A stretch of DNA of 64,000 nucleotides from Sulfurimicrobium sp963779055 (GTDB lineage: Bacteria; Pseudomonadota; Gammaproteobacteria; Burkholderiales; Sulfuricellaceae): assembly GCA_963779055.1 (NCBI GenBank), contig CAVZWN010000002.1, positions 324,101-388,100 on the forward strand. The letters are read 5' to 3'. The notes under the pieces were generated by a model. That model made no database searches, was not told the DNA's origin, and was given only the letters and a program-made list of their open reading frames with translations. The first letter of the stretch is position 1. Each line of letters begins with the position of its first letter. The position numbers and the translations under genes were made by a program. Positions 1-8,955 of the stretch are shown here, one piece after another.

Positions 1-1
1 C

Positions 2-1162
2 CTGCCGCCTCACGCCCTGGTCCATGAGGCTGCGCTGGCGATGGCGAAACACGGGTTCAGGCACATCCTGATGGTGGAAAATGGCCGCCTCAAGGGCCTG
101 GTTTCAGAGAAAGACCTGTTCAGTCTGCAACGGGTCGGCTTGCGACAGATCAGCGGCGCCATCCGCAATGCCGAGCGGATCGAATGCCTGCAGCAGTCGG
201 CGCAGGATATCCGCGAGCTGGCCCATAACATGCTGGCGCAGGGCGTTGCCGCAGAACAGCTGACCCAGATCATTTCCACCCTGAACGATTTGCTTACTTG
301 CCGCATTATCGAGCTGGAGTTGCGTGACAATCCGCTGGACGACATTGAATTCTGCTGGCTGGCGCTCGGTTCCGAAGGCAGGGTCGAACAGACCCTGAAT
401 ACCGACCAGGACAATGGCCTCATTTTCAGCGTGCCGCCGGGCAGCACCGCCGAAGAGGTGCGCCTTCGCCTGCTGCCCTTTGCCAGGCGCGTCAACAATG
501 CGCTGGATGCCTGTGGCTTCCCCTTGTGCGGCGGCGAGATCATGGCGTCGAATCCAAAATGGTGCCTTTCCCTCGGCGAATGGCAGAATACCTTCGACAA
601 GTGGATCTACCATGGGGCGCCGATGGATCTGCTTCATTCCACCATTTTTTTCGATTTCCGCCCGCTGTTCGGCGCCGGATCTCTGGCTGTGTCGCTGCGT
701 GAGTGGCTGAGCGCCGAGGCGCGCAAAAACAGCCGCTTCCTGCACCAGCTGGCGGTCAATGCCCTGAGGAACCGCCCGCCGCTGGGCATGGTGCGCGACT
801 TTGTCATCGGCGAGGGGCATACCCTCGACCTCAAGCTCAACGGCATCACCCCTTTCGTCGATGCGGCCCGTATTTTCAGCCTGGCACATGGCGTCACGGA
901 TACCAATACCCTGCAACGGTTGCGCGAGATTGCCGAACCTCTCCGCATCAAGCCGCATGACGCCGAAGCTTACGGCGATGCTTTCCTGTTCATCCAGCTC
1001 TTGCGCCTGCGCCTGCATCACGAGCAGACCCAGCGTGGCGAGAAACTGACCAACAGGGTAGATCCGGACAATCTTAACAGTCTCGATCAGCGCATCCTGA
1101 AGGAAGCTTTTCGCCAGGCGCGCAAGTTGCAGACCAAGCTGGGGCTGGATTACCAGGTATGA
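2..1162 (+). CDS. CBS/DUF294 nucleotidyltransferase-like signalling protein (5' partial)
   Basis: The frame is open from base 2, so the N-terminus lies outside the window; the first visible ATG (41) falls inside a CBS domain and is probably not the start. What is present is the end of a CBS domain (HILMVENGRLKGLVSEKDL), a helical linker, a DUF294 nucleotidyltransferase-like core with GSEGRVEQT and TDQDNGLIF (about residues 110-129 counted from base 41), and the C-terminal DUF294 helical domain. The family is thought to act in nucleotide-sensing signal transduction; no substrate is established. The stop overlaps the next start as ATGA (1159-1162), so the two genes are translationally coupled. 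The convergent symporter/DUF4212 pair may be functionally linked (inference from proximity). Confidence 0.85.
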   Translation: MPPHALVHEAALAMAKHGFRHILMVENGRLKGLVSEKDLFSLQRVGLRQISGAIRNAERIECLQQSAQDIRELAHNMLAQGVAAEQLTQIISTLNDLLTCRIIELELRDNPLDDIEFCWLALGSEGRVEQTLNTDQDNGLIFSVPPGSTAEEVRLRLLPFARRVNNALDACGFPLCGGEIMASNPKWCLSLGEWQNTFDKWIYHGAPMDLLHSTIFFDFRPLFGAGSLAVSLREWLSAEARKNSRFLHQLAVNALRNRPPLGMVRDFVIGEGHTLDLKLNGITPFVDAARIFSLAHGVTDTNTLQRLREIAEPLRIKPHDAEAYGDAFLFIQLLRLRLHHEQTQRGEKLTNRVDPDNLNSLDQRILKEAFRQARKLQTKLGLDYQV

Positions 1163-1866
1163 GCTGGATGACCCGACTGTTTGGCGCCAGTCCACCGCTG
1201 ACAGATGTCCAGCGGGAGCGCCTGCGCGCCTGGCGGGCCTTGCCTGTCCCGGATGCCCGCCAACCCCTTGCGGCAAGCCGGCTGGTTGTGGTGGATGTCG
1301 AGAGCAGCGGACTCAACGTGCGCAAGGATCACCTCATTGCGATTGGTGCGGTAGCCGTGGTTAACGGCAATATCATTCTGGCCGACAGCCTGGATATGGT
1401 CCTGCAGCAAAGCCGGATTAGCGAAAAGGACAACATCCTGATTCATGGCATCGGCGGCGAGGCGCAGCGCCTGGGCATGCTTCCAGCTGAGGCGCTGCTG
1501 GCCTTTCTGGAATTCCTGGGCAAGTCTCCGCTCGTCGCTTTTCATGTTGCCTTCGATCAGGCCATGATCGGCGGCGCCATGAAGGCGCATCTTGGCTTCC
1601 GGTTCCAGCATGCCTGGGCTGATCTGGCCTATGTCGCTCCGGCCTTATATCCGCATCTGGCGCGCAGTTACCGCTCTCTCGATCAGTGGATGGGGTTTTT
1701 CAGGATCGGCAATTACGCCCGTCATAGCGCCCTGGCCGATGCCATGGCTACTGCCGAACTGCTGCTTGCCTTGCGGCCCCAGCTGGAAATGCGGCAAGCA
1801 ACGAGTTTTCAGGGGTTGCGTGATATGGAACGTGAGCGCCGCCATCAGACGCATCCGGCGGGATAG
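1159..1866 (+). CDS. DnaQ-type 3'-5' exonuclease domain protein
   Basis: Protein of 235 aa with a DEDDh exonuclease fold. VVDVESSGL supplies the first D-x-E pair (D46, E48), AFHVAFDQAMI the second Asp (D133), and HSALADAMA the His and last Asp (H189, D194), so the active site is complete. It is related to the DNA polymerase III epsilon family, but about 40 N-terminal residues precede the domain and no polymerase-binding tail is evident; it is a stand-alone exonuclease of unknown substrate rather than DnaQ itself. The start overlaps the preceding DUF294 gene by four bases. A strong hairpin follows 17 bases after the stop. Confidence 0.88.
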   Translation: MSWMTRLFGASPPLTDVQRERLRAWRALPVPDARQPLAASRLVVVDVESSGLNVRKDHLIAIGAVAVVNGNIILADSLDMVLQQSRISEKDNILIHGIGGEAQRLGMLPAEALLAFLEFLGKSPLVAFHVAFDQAMIGGAMKAHLGFRFQHAWADLAYVAPALYPHLARSYRSLDQWMGFFRIGNYARHSALADAMATAELLLALRPQLEMRQATSFQGLRDMERERRHQTHPAG

Positions 1867-1882
1867 TGGTATTTGCGGCAAC

Positions 1883-1910
1883 AAAAAACCCTGCCGAAGC
1901 AGGGTTTTTT
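1883..1910. terminator. Bidirectional Rho-independent terminator
   Basis: The arms AAAAAACCCTGC and GCAGGGTTTTTT are separated by a CGAA tetraloop. The stem is followed by a T-run on both strands, and it lies between the convergent exonuclease gene (stop at 1866) and symporter gene (stop at 1931). Confidence 0.93.
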
Positions 1911-1930
1911 GCATTCCGGGGTAATCCGGA

Positions 1931-3742
1931 TTAGTGCGACTGGGCCGTTCCGGCGCCGCGCGGGTAGCGGATGTCTTCCACCAGGTGCTGGATGTGATCC
2001 GGGCACGGGGCGGTCATCTTCATGACGATGAACGCAACGGCAAAGTTTAGCAGCATGCCGATGACGCCGATCCCTTCCGGCGAGATGCCGAACAGCCACT
2101 GGCTGTCAGGCACCTTGTCCATGCCCAGCAGCACATCGCGCTTGAAGTACACGATGTACGTCATGGTGAAGATCAGGCCTGTGAGCATGCCGGCGATGGC
2201 GCCACCCCGGTTCATCTTCTTGCTGAAGATACCCAGTACGATGGTCGGGAACAGCGATGCGCAGGCGAGACCGAAGGCGAACGCCACCACCTGGGCAACG
2301 AAGCCCGGCGGGTTGTAGCCCAGGTAGCCGGCGATCATCACTGCCACGGCGGCTGCGATACGGCCCGCCATCAGCTCGCCCTTTTCGGAAATGTTCTTGG
2401 CGAACACGCCCTTGAGCAGGTCATGCGAGATGGAGGAGGAGATCACCAGTAGCAGGCCGGCGGCGGTGGACAGCGCGGCGGCGATACCACCAGCGGCGAT
2501 CAGGGCGATCACCCAGTCGGGCAGGCCGGCAATCTCGGGGTTGGCCAGCACCATGATGTCGCGGTCGACCGTGCCATCGAACTTACCCTTTTTGTCAGAG
2601 CCCAGTTCGTTGCCCTTCCAGCCAGCAGCCTCGGCCTTGGCCAGGAAGGCCTCGTCCTTGCTCTTTTCGTTATAGTACTGGATGCGGCCGTCGCCGTTCT
2701 TGTCTTCCCACTTGATCAGGCCGGTCTTTTCCCAACGTTTCATCCACTCAGGACGGGACTCGCCCTGGATACTGGCCTCAGGTGCAAACACGTCACTACC
2801 TGTTGCCACTGCGGTGTTTACCGTAGCGTGCAGGTTGTAGCGGGCCATGGCACCAACTGCCGGAGCAGCGGTGTAGAGAATGGCGATGAAGACCAGAGCC
2901 CAGCCTGCGGACAGGCGTGCATCATGCACCTTGGGTACCGTGAAGAAACGCACGATCACGTGCGGCAGACCGGCAGTACCCGCCATCAGTGCCAAAGTGA
3001 TACAGAACACGTCGATCATGCTCTTGTTGCCCGAGGTGTAAGCGGCGAAGCCCAGATCGGTCACGGTCTTGTTCAGCTTGTCGAGGAAGTACATGTCACC
3101 GGTATGGCCGCCCAGACCCAGCTGGGGCAGCGGGTTGCCGGAGATCTGCAAGGAGATGAACACCGCCGGAATGGTGTAGGCGAAGATCAGCACGCAGTAC
3201 TGCGCTACCTGTGTGTAGGTGATGCCCTTCATGCCCCCCAGCACCGCGTAGAAGAACACCAGGCCCATGCCGATGATCAGGCCGGTGGTGATGTCCACTT
3301 CGAGGAAGCGGGAGAACACGATTCCGACACCGCGCATCTGGCCAGCAACATAAGTGAAGGAGATGAAGATCAGGCAGATCACTGCCACGATACGCGCGGT
3401 CTGCGAGTAATACCGGTCGCCGATGAACTGGGGCACGGTGAACTTGCCGAATTTGCGCAGGTACGGGGCCAACAGAACGGCCAGCAGGACATAGCCGCCA
3501 GTCCAGCCCATCAGGTAGACGGAACCGCCGTAGCCGAGGAAGGCAATCAGGCCGGCCATCGAGATAAACGAGGCGGCAGACATCCAGTCCGCGCCGGTTG
3601 CCATGCCGTTGACGATAGGGTGAACACCGCCACCAGCGACGTAGAACTCCTTGGTGGTGCCCGCGCGGGCCCAGATGGCGATGCCGATGTAGAGGGCGAA
3701 TGACAGGCCCACCACGACGTAAGTCAGTGTTTTCAGATCCAT
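1931..3742 (-). CDS. Sodium:solute symporter (SSS family, DUF4212-associated)
   Basis: A 603-aa polytopic membrane protein of the sodium:solute symporter family (ActP-like, about 13 hydrophobic segments), presumably driving uptake of a small organic acid with Na+. Residues about 303-410 form a hydrophilic insertion between two membrane segments; it contains DKNGDGRIQYYN (from D347), which resembles an EF-hand calcium loop although position 12 is Asn. The next gene upstream encodes a DUF4212 small membrane protein, which in known gene pairs accompanies this symporter subfamily. The family name is secure; the transported substrate (acetate or another carboxylate) cannot be read from sequence. 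Confidence 0.9.
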   Translation of the reverse strand: MDLKTLTYVVVGLSFALYIGIAIWARAGTTKEFYVAGGGVHPIVNGMATGADWMSAASFISMAGLIAFLGYGGSVYLMGWTGGYVLLAVLLAPYLRKFGKFTVPQFIGDRYYSQTARIVAVICLIFISFTYVAGQMRGVGIVFSRFLEVDITTGLIIGMGLVFFYAVLGGMKGITYTQVAQYCVLIFAYTIPAVFISLQISGNPLPQLGLGGHTGDMYFLDKLNKTVTDLGFAAYTSGNKSMIDVFCITLALMAGTAGLPHVIVRFFTVPKVHDARLSAGWALVFIAILYTAAPAVGAMARYNLHATVNTAVATGSDVFAPEASIQGESRPEWMKRWEKTGLIKWEDKNGDGRIQYYNEKSKDEAFLAKAEAAGWKGNELGSDKKGKFDGTVDRDIMVLANPEIAGLPDWVIALIAAGGIAAALSTAAGLLLVISSSISHDLLKGVFAKNISEKGELMAGRIAAAVAVMIAGYLGYNPPGFVAQVVAFAFGLACASLFPTIVLGIFSKKMNRGGAIAGMLTGLIFTMTYIVYFKRDVLLGMDKVPDSQWLFGISPEGIGVIGMLLNFAVAFIVMKMTAPCPDHIQHLVEDIRYPRGAGTAQSH

Positions 3743-3754
3743 GTTGTTTTCCCC

Positions 3755-4021
3755 TTAGTCTTCGTGCACGTCATGTTCGCGGTCGATCTTGTCCATACGC
3801 CTGGCGTACCAGAAAATCAGGCCGACAAAGACGAAGATGGAACCCTGCTGGGCAAACCAGAAGCCCAGGGGATAGCCGCCGAGATGAATGCTATCAAGCG
3901 CATCGCGGAACAGGATGCCGGCACCAAAGGAAACGATGAACCAGATGATAAGGGTTGTGACCAGGAGCTTGAGTGTGGCGCTCCAATAGGCCTTGGGATC
4001 AAAGCTTGGTGAATTGGACAT
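3755..4021 (-). CDS. DUF4212 small subunit of the sodium:solute symporter
   Basis: An 88-aa protein with two predicted membrane helices (about residues 14-36 and 50-70). The PLGFWFAQQGSIFVFVGLIF segment is characteristic of DUF4212 proteins, and the C-terminus is acidic and charged. It lies 12 bases upstream of the symporter gene in the same direction, so the two form an operon. Family knowledge: DUF4212 proteins are regarded as small partners of SSS-type symporters. AGGGGG-like sequence sits just upstream of the ATG at 4021. Confidence 0.88.
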   Translation of the reverse strand: MSNSPSFDPKAYWSATLKLLVTTLIIWFIVSFGAGILFRDALDSIHLGGYPLGFWFAQQGSIFVFVGLIFWYARRMDKIDREHDVHED

Positions 4022-4266
4022 TTTTCCCCCTCAGGAAAGAAGTTGTTTTCGATCAATTTTTAATTACGCTCTGTTTGCTATTGGCTGCAAACTTTGAGCG
4101 GCCAGTCTACACCGCAAAATAATCCGCTGGCAATGTTTCTTTCGGCTCTGGAAGCCGCTGTCAGGTTAGTTAACCGAGAAAATCGCTACCGGCGGCGCGA
4201 TACCGAAAATAAGATCAGGTGCGCATAAATGCGTAATTTGGGTCGGGGTGAGATATGGCGGATTGG

Positions 4267-4290
4267 CCGGGCTTGTATATACAAGCCCGG
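4267..4290. terminator. Perfect 24-bp palindrome after the dioxygenase operon
   Basis: Bases 4267-4290 are an exact palindrome with half-site CCGGGCTTGTAT. It begins eight bases beyond the stop of the minus-strand membrane-protein gene (4298), the place expected for a transcription terminator, but no T-run follows on either strand. A protein-binding operator is the alternative reading. Confidence 0.5.
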
Positions 4291-4297
4291 TTGCAAA

Positions 4298-4636
4298 TCA
4301 GGGAGAGAGTCGCTTCGCACGCTGGGAAGCCAGTTGCAACATGAAGTAATAGGTCCACAGGATAAAAGCCGCCAAGCCCATCCATAGCGTCAACTCCAGC
4401 CCCAGCAGCAGAACGGAAACGCCCACCCCCAGCAGGCCGGCGCCGCAAAGCATATTCACTGCCAGGACGAAATTCGCCCATGACTGGCCCTTGCCGATTT
4501 TCCTGCCGCGCCAGTCGGCTATGTAACGATCGTCCTTGCGCACGGCAATACCCCAGGCGCGAAAAAACATCCCGCCAGCCATGAGAAAAACACCCAGAAA
4601 CATCAGGCGGATCAGCCACATAAACCAAATTTCCAT
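4298..4636 (-). CDS. Small integral membrane protein of unknown function
   Basis: A 112-aa protein with about four hydrophobic segments (residues about 5-28, 52-70, 72-90 and 92-104) and a hydrophilic loop with DDRYIADWRGRKIG. No family recognised. The start lies six bases downstream of the dioxygenase gene's stop, so the two are almost certainly cotranscribed, but nothing in the sequence links the membrane protein to the enzyme's chemistry. Confidence 0.7.
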   Translation of the reverse strand: MEIWFMWLIRLMFLGVFLMAGGMFFRAWGIAVRKDDRYIADWRGRKIGKGQSWANFVLAVNMLCGAGLLGVGVSVLLLGLELTLWMGLAAFILWTYYFMLQLASQRAKRLSP

Positions 4637-4642
4637 CCTGCT

Positions 4643-5566
4643 TCAGCCCCCTGAACCGGGATACGTTGTCGCCAGCTCCGTGCCCTTGATCCGGTCGTAG
4701 TAGCGAGCGCGGTAAAGCAGGCGACGGCAATCTTCGTCGTCGCTGAACGAGGCGCGATCATGCAGTACATTGTTGCAGATCAGGCCCATGCCCGGTTCCA
4801 GGCGGCCTCGAAAGATGTAGGGTGAGTCGCTGTTCAGTAACTGATCAAGGAAGGCGACAGCCGCTTCCACCATGGGTGTTTTTTTCCAGCGGATGCTGCG
4901 CGTGCGGGCAGTGTAGCGCATATGCAGGTCACCGCTCGCCGGGTGCAGGGAAAACACCGGGCCGGTTTCGTCCGGGCGTGCGATGCCGTCTTCATCCATG
5001 CGTGCGGGAATGGTCATGGCATCAGGCGCCATCAGGGCCCGAATGTATTCCGGATTGGCATCACGCAGCAGGATATAGGCGATTTCATGATCCAGCAGGC
5101 CATTGCTACCCCCGGAAGCCGCGCTGCATACGCAATGCAGCTGCAAACCCCAGATCTGGCGTTCATGCGGGTTGTAGTAACCGTCGGTATGCCATTTGAT
5201 CGGGCGGTCGGTGTAAGGAATGTAATGCTGGTGTTCACCGCTGGCATGGACCGAGAGCGAGGTAATGCCGTCATCTTCGGCCAGCATGTTGTGATCCAGC
5301 CGGTTGAGCCCGAACTGGAGGCCAAGCTGGCGCGTGATTTCCTTGTCCGCTATGTTGCTCAGCGGGCTGGCATACAGTGCCATATTGGTTTTGCGGCAGC
5401 GTGCCAGAATGGCGTTATATTCGTCAGGCGTCAGGCGGAGGGGGTCCTTGATCTGCACCACCAGGTCCGCCAGGGCGGTGGGGTAGTCTTTAAGCTTGCG
5501 GTCGCGCCAGCTCTGGTAATCGGTGTCATTGTCGAGAAAAAAGGGATTGAAGCGGGATTGGCTCAT
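4643..5566 (-). CDS. TauD/TfdA-like Fe(II)/2-oxoglutarate dioxygenase
   Basis: A 307-aa protein with the jelly-roll dioxygenase signature: the iron-binding H-x-D in IKWHTDGYYNP and a distal His in CNNVLHDRASF, followed by the arginine-rich RRLLYRARYYDR expected to bind 2-oxoglutarate. The family oxidises small organic substrates such as taurine, carnitine precursors or alkyl sulfates; the substrate here cannot be named. A GGAGG sequence immediately upstream of the ATG at 5566 (TGGAGGGGCCTC on the plus strand is its antisense context) is not clearly an SD, so the start rests on family length. It is first in a two-gene operon with a small membrane protein. Confidence 0.85.
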   Translation of the reverse strand: MSQSRFNPFFLDNDTDYQSWRDRKLKDYPTALADLVVQIKDPLRLTPDEYNAILARCRKTNMALYASPLSNIADKEITRQLGLQFGLNRLDHNMLAEDDGITSLSVHASGEHQHYIPYTDRPIKWHTDGYYNPHERQIWGLQLHCVCSAASGGSNGLLDHEIAYILLRDANPEYIRALMAPDAMTIPARMDEDGIARPDETGPVFSLHPASGDLHMRYTARTRSIRWKKTPMVEAAVAFLDQLLNSDSPYIFRGRLEPGMGLICNNVLHDRASFSDDEDCRRLLYRARYYDRIKGTELATTYPGSGG

Positions 5567-5719
5567 GGAGGGGCCTCGAATGGTACGAATCTAGTCTGCG
5601 GAAAGTATACCCGCCTTTGCTGGTGCGATAAAGAAAGGCCAGGAAACGCGTGAAAACGCTAGAACTGGCATGATGATTGCTGTTTAATACGCACTTATTA
5701 GCATATTTCGGATTCCAGA

Positions 5720-7441
5720 ATGTTCGATTTTCTGCCTTTTGGCCGGAAAAAACAGCCCCCAGCCGACCCCTTGAGTAATCTCAGAGGCGCTACTGTATGG
5801 ATGCATGAGCTACCCATGGGGGACACGTTTTCGGCGCATGAGAAAGTGGTAAAGGCGCTGAGCGAGTTTAACGAAAAAGCGGAGCCGCCAGGGCTGGACC
5901 GCCTACAGGTGCTGATGCATATCGATGAAGGCGCTCAGGAACTGCAGCATAGCCTGGTGCGGCAGTATCTGCAAAACCCTCGCATGTCGCGGCAGATGGA
6001 AAGCCGCCTGTGGAATGCCATATTCGCCTTCAGCTGGCAGATGGCTCGGGCCTATCATATTTTTATCATGTCTTATGTGGGGGACCCCAATAACAGCGAG
6101 ATCCGTCACGAAATACCGCTGATCACGGCGCGTGCCATCCGCCACTTCGCAATGCAGGCCAAGTGGCGCTATTTCCGTTATGAAGCCGTTGGCGTCAAGC
6201 TGTGGAAGCATGTCCACAATCTCTATCGGCTGGCGGAATACGAGGAGTTCGGGCGCAAAAATTTTCTTCTTTATCCGCAGTGTCAGCACACATCCTCCTG
6301 CGCAGAAGAATATCTGCAACTGCTGAGCCTCGATGTGCTCAATACCAATAGCCTGTTCCCGAAACAGATCGAGATGGCGGATTTATGGCTGGACACCTGG
6401 TCGGCTACGCTGAAGCTGGAGAAAACATTTGATCCGGAGCGGCACGTGTTCTGCATCAATCTGGGCGAGGACAAGGGTCCCCGGAGGCTGCGCAAGCCCA
6501 TGGCGGACGGCATGTTGCGTTATTGGGGAAGCGATGAGTTGATGGCGCGGGTGGAGCAGACCAAGGATGCGCTACGCAACGGCGAGGCGCCGGTCCGGCT
6601 CGGGCTGGGCGAGGACTGCCGTTTGCCCGCCTGCCTCGAATTTATTGACCGTATCACCCAGCAGTGGGCACCCTCCGGGGAGGGGCGTGCAAGGCGGAAG
6701 CAGGAGCGGGTTGCCAAGGTCAAGCTGATTGACGTGGCCAAGGATTATCTCGAAATCTGTGCCATGGTCAAACAGGATAATGAGGCACTTTCGCCCAGGC
6801 TCCAGGAAGATGATCAGAAAGTAAAAATCAGTTACGAGGAGATGCTTGACGTACGCCTGTATGGCTTTGTTACCCAGCGTACCCAGGCCAAGCTGGAGCA
6901 GGCAAGCCGGCAATCGCAAGGTGCTGTGCAGCTGCGGCCGAAGGAAGCCCATCATGAACGCTGGCTGATGGAAAACGAAAGCTCGACGGGGTTCGGGGCG
7001 ACAGTGGATGCTGTGGAGAAGGACTGGATTCGCCTCGGCAAACTGGTTGGCCTGAGGCCCGAGCGCAGCCAGAACTGGGTGGTCGGTGTAGTGAGGCGCC
7101 TTTCCCTCCTTGAGTCCGGTCAGCGCAATGTCGGTATCGAGGTGTTGTCCAGCAAGCCGGTCACGGTCACGCTCCGGGCGACGAAACCTCGTCATAGTGG
7201 TTATACCATCGACGGTGTGGATGCAGTGGATATCGTGCTGCCGGTCAGTGCCTTGTACCTGGGCGCCAATAATGAGAGTAAAAACGGCGTGAGCCTGATT
7301 CTCGACAGTGTGGAATACGCGCCTGGCCGGCATTTTGAATTGAGCGCGCGCAGCCGGAGTTATTCTATTGCTTTAGGCGGAGTGATCGAGAAGGGTGACG
7401 ACTGGCTGAGAGCCAGTTTCGAGGTGCTGAAGAAGGATTAG
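5720..7441 (+). CDS. Conserved 573-aa protein, possible atypical PilZ (c-di-GMP) output domain
   Basis: No signal peptide or membrane helix. Residues about 1-340 are mainly helical with a His/Trp/Arg-rich middle (MQAKWRYFRYEAVGVKLW). The last 120 residues are beta-rich, with NWVVGVVRRLSLLESGQRNVGIEVLS, which resembles the R-R...VGI...S pattern of atypical PilZ domains. That is a weak pattern match, so c-di-GMP binding is only a suggestion. The gene stands alone between a minus-strand dioxygenase operon and a minus-strand response regulator. Only the conserved-looking coding character and full-length frame are certain. Confidence 0.75.
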   Translation: MFDFLPFGRKKQPPADPLSNLRGATVWMHELPMGDTFSAHEKVVKALSEFNEKAEPPGLDRLQVLMHIDEGAQELQHSLVRQYLQNPRMSRQMESRLWNAIFAFSWQMARAYHIFIMSYVGDPNNSEIRHEIPLITARAIRHFAMQAKWRYFRYEAVGVKLWKHVHNLYRLAEYEEFGRKNFLLYPQCQHTSSCAEEYLQLLSLDVLNTNSLFPKQIEMADLWLDTWSATLKLEKTFDPERHVFCINLGEDKGPRRLRKPMADGMLRYWGSDELMARVEQTKDALRNGEAPVRLGLGEDCRLPACLEFIDRITQQWAPSGEGRARRKQERVAKVKLIDVAKDYLEICAMVKQDNEALSPRLQEDDQKVKISYEEMLDVRLYGFVTQRTQAKLEQASRQSQGAVQLRPKEAHHERWLMENESSTGFGATVDAVEKDWIRLGKLVGLRPERSQNWVVGVVRRLSLLESGQRNVGIEVLSSKPVTVTLRATKPRHSGYTIDGVDAVDIVLPVSALYLGANNESKNGVSLILDSVEYAPGRHFELSARSRSYSIALGGVIEKGDDWLRASFEVLKKD

Positions 7442-7457
7442 TGCCTTTGCCGGGCAA

Positions 7458-7484
7458 AAAGAAAGGCCCCGCGAACGGGGCCCA
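7458..7484 (-). terminator. Terminator of the response regulator transcript
   Basis: The stem GGCCCC/GGGGCC (7467-7484) is followed on the minus strand by TTTCTTTTT (7466-7458), giving a typical intrinsic terminator for the minus-strand gene ending at 7595. On the plus strand it lacks a T-run. Confidence 0.75.
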
Positions 7485-7594
7485 AATATATTGAACAGAA
7501 ACAAGCATCACACTTGCCGGGAAAGTATAGCACAACATCCCGACGCGAATAGTCCTTTGTAACCAGACAAGCAAGTCTTTTTCTACCGGCAGGG

Positions 7595-8233
7595 TCAGCT
7601 TGCGTCCGAGCGTTTGGCCAGGCCGTGTTCCAGAGCAAAAGTCGCCACCTGTACCCGGTTATCGAACTCAAGTTTTTCCAGAATGCTGCGCAAATGATTG
7701 CGTACCGTATTCTCGGAGAGACCCAGCGCATCGCCGATGGCGCGGTTGCTCAGGCCGCGTGCAACATAACTGACAATTTCCAGCTCGCGATGGGAAAGCC
7801 TGCTGGCGATGCTTGGGCCCAGTTCGCCGCGCGCGATCTTCTGTAGAACCTGAGCCGGGAAAATGCTGCTCCCCTGAGAAACGGCAATGATGGATTGGAT
7901 GATCTGGTCCGGTTCGCTCGATTTCAGCAGGTAGCCATCCACGCCTTTTTCCATTGCGTCACGGATCTCGTAATCCTCTTCCGCCATGGTCAGCATGATG
8001 ACTTTGATGTTGTGCTGGTGCAGTTCGGGTACCAGATCAAGGCCATCCACGTCACCCAGCGTGCGATCAAGCAGGGCTACATCGGCGTGGCCGCCCTGCT
8101 GCAGCCATTCGCTTACTCCGGCGGCATTGGCAATCTGTGCGGAGATGGTGATTTCCGGGCGGTTTTCCAGCAGGTGCAGCAGCCCCTTGCGGAACAGGGG
8201 GTGGTCATCCACCAGGATAATCGACAGGGGCAT
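7595..8233 (-). CDS. NarL/FixJ-family response regulator
   Basis: A 212-aa two-domain regulator. The receiver domain (about 1-120) has the acidic pair VDD at residues 8-10, the phosphoacceptor Asp56 in VALLDRTLGD, and Lys in GYLLKSSEPD. A C-terminal LuxR-type helix-turn-helix (about 143-190) contains LSHRELEIVSYVARGLSNRA and SENTVRNHLRSI. It should bind DNA as a phosphorylation-dependent dimer. No histidine kinase gene lies beside it, so it is an orphan here and its stimulus is unknown. The neighbouring dsbA gene is 29 bases upstream in the same direction and might be cotranscribed. Confidence 0.92.
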   Translation of the reverse strand: MPLSIILVDDHPLFRKGLLHLLENRPEITISAQIANAAGVSEWLQQGGHADVALLDRTLGDVDGLDLVPELHQHNIKVIMLTMAEEDYEIRDAMEKGVDGYLLKSSEPDQIIQSIIAVSQGSSIFPAQVLQKIARGELGPSIASRLSHRELEIVSYVARGLSNRAIGDALGLSENTVRNHLRSILEKLEFDNRVQVATFALEHGLAKRSDAS

Positions 8234-8262
8234 GGCGCGCGTCCGCTAATGACAGAGCCGGT

Positions 8263-8919
8263 TTAGCTCTTGCCGCCCCGTTCCTGGCGGGCTTTCTTGA
8301 TCAGTTCGTCGAGCGCCGGGAGCAGTCTTTCATTGCTTCCGGTCTGTGAGGCGGAGGTCATGTATTTGCCATCCACCACCAGAGCCGGCACGCCCGTAAC
8401 GGCAAATGAACGGGTCAACTGCTTGGCACGCTGGGCTTTGCCCTGTACGGCGAAAGAGTTATAGGTTTCCATGAATTTCTTGCTGTCCAGCCCATTCTTT
8501 CCGACCCACTCCAGAAGGATTTTTTCGTTCGTCAGGTCAAGGTGGTCGACGTGCATGGCATTGAATATGGCAGGGTGCAGTCTGTCCAGCTGGCCCAGTG
8601 CCTCGGCGGCATAAAAGACCCGTGCAAGAATCAGCCACTTGTCGCTGAATACGGCGGGTACCCGGCGGAAGGTGACGTCACCCGGAAGCTTCTTGACCCA
8701 CGGGTTCAATACCGGTTCCAGGTCATGGCAGTGCGGGCAGGCATAGGAGAAGAATTCCAGCACTTCGACATTCTTGCCGCTTTCCGTCGGTTGTGACGGT
8801 GAAACCAGCGTGTATTGCTTGCCCAGTTCAAGCTCTGCCCGAGCCGGTGCGCTCCACAGCAAGCCGAAGCAAAGCGCAGCAAATATCACGCGCACAAATG
8901 CAAGATTCATTTTCTTCAC
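8263..8919 (-). CDS. dsbA: Periplasmic thiol:disulfide interchange protein DsbA
   Basis: A GTG start at 8919 is preferred over an upstream ATG at 8955 because AGGAGA lies six bases before it and the product then begins with a standard signal peptide (VKKMNLAFVRVIFAALCFG...APARA). The mature protein has the thioredoxin-fold active site CPHC at about residues 61-64 (FFSYACPHCHDLEP), the DsbA-type His variant, and the cis-Pro loop TGVPALVVDG near residue 180. The enzyme introduces disulfides into exported proteins. The gene follows the SPOR gene in the argS-SPOR-dsbA order. Confidence 0.93.
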   Translation of the reverse strand: MKKMNLAFVRVIFAALCFGLLWSAPARAELELGKQYTLVSPSQPTESGKNVEVLEFFSYACPHCHDLEPVLNPWVKKLPGDVTFRRVPAVFSDKWLILARVFYAAEALGQLDRLHPAIFNAMHVDHLDLTNEKILLEWVGKNGLDSKKFMETYNSFAVQGKAQRAKQLTRSFAVTGVPALVVDGKYMTSASQTGSNERLLPALDELIKKARQERGGKS

Positions 8920-8955
8920 TGACACTCTCCTGATCGTTTTAAATATTGTAAACAA

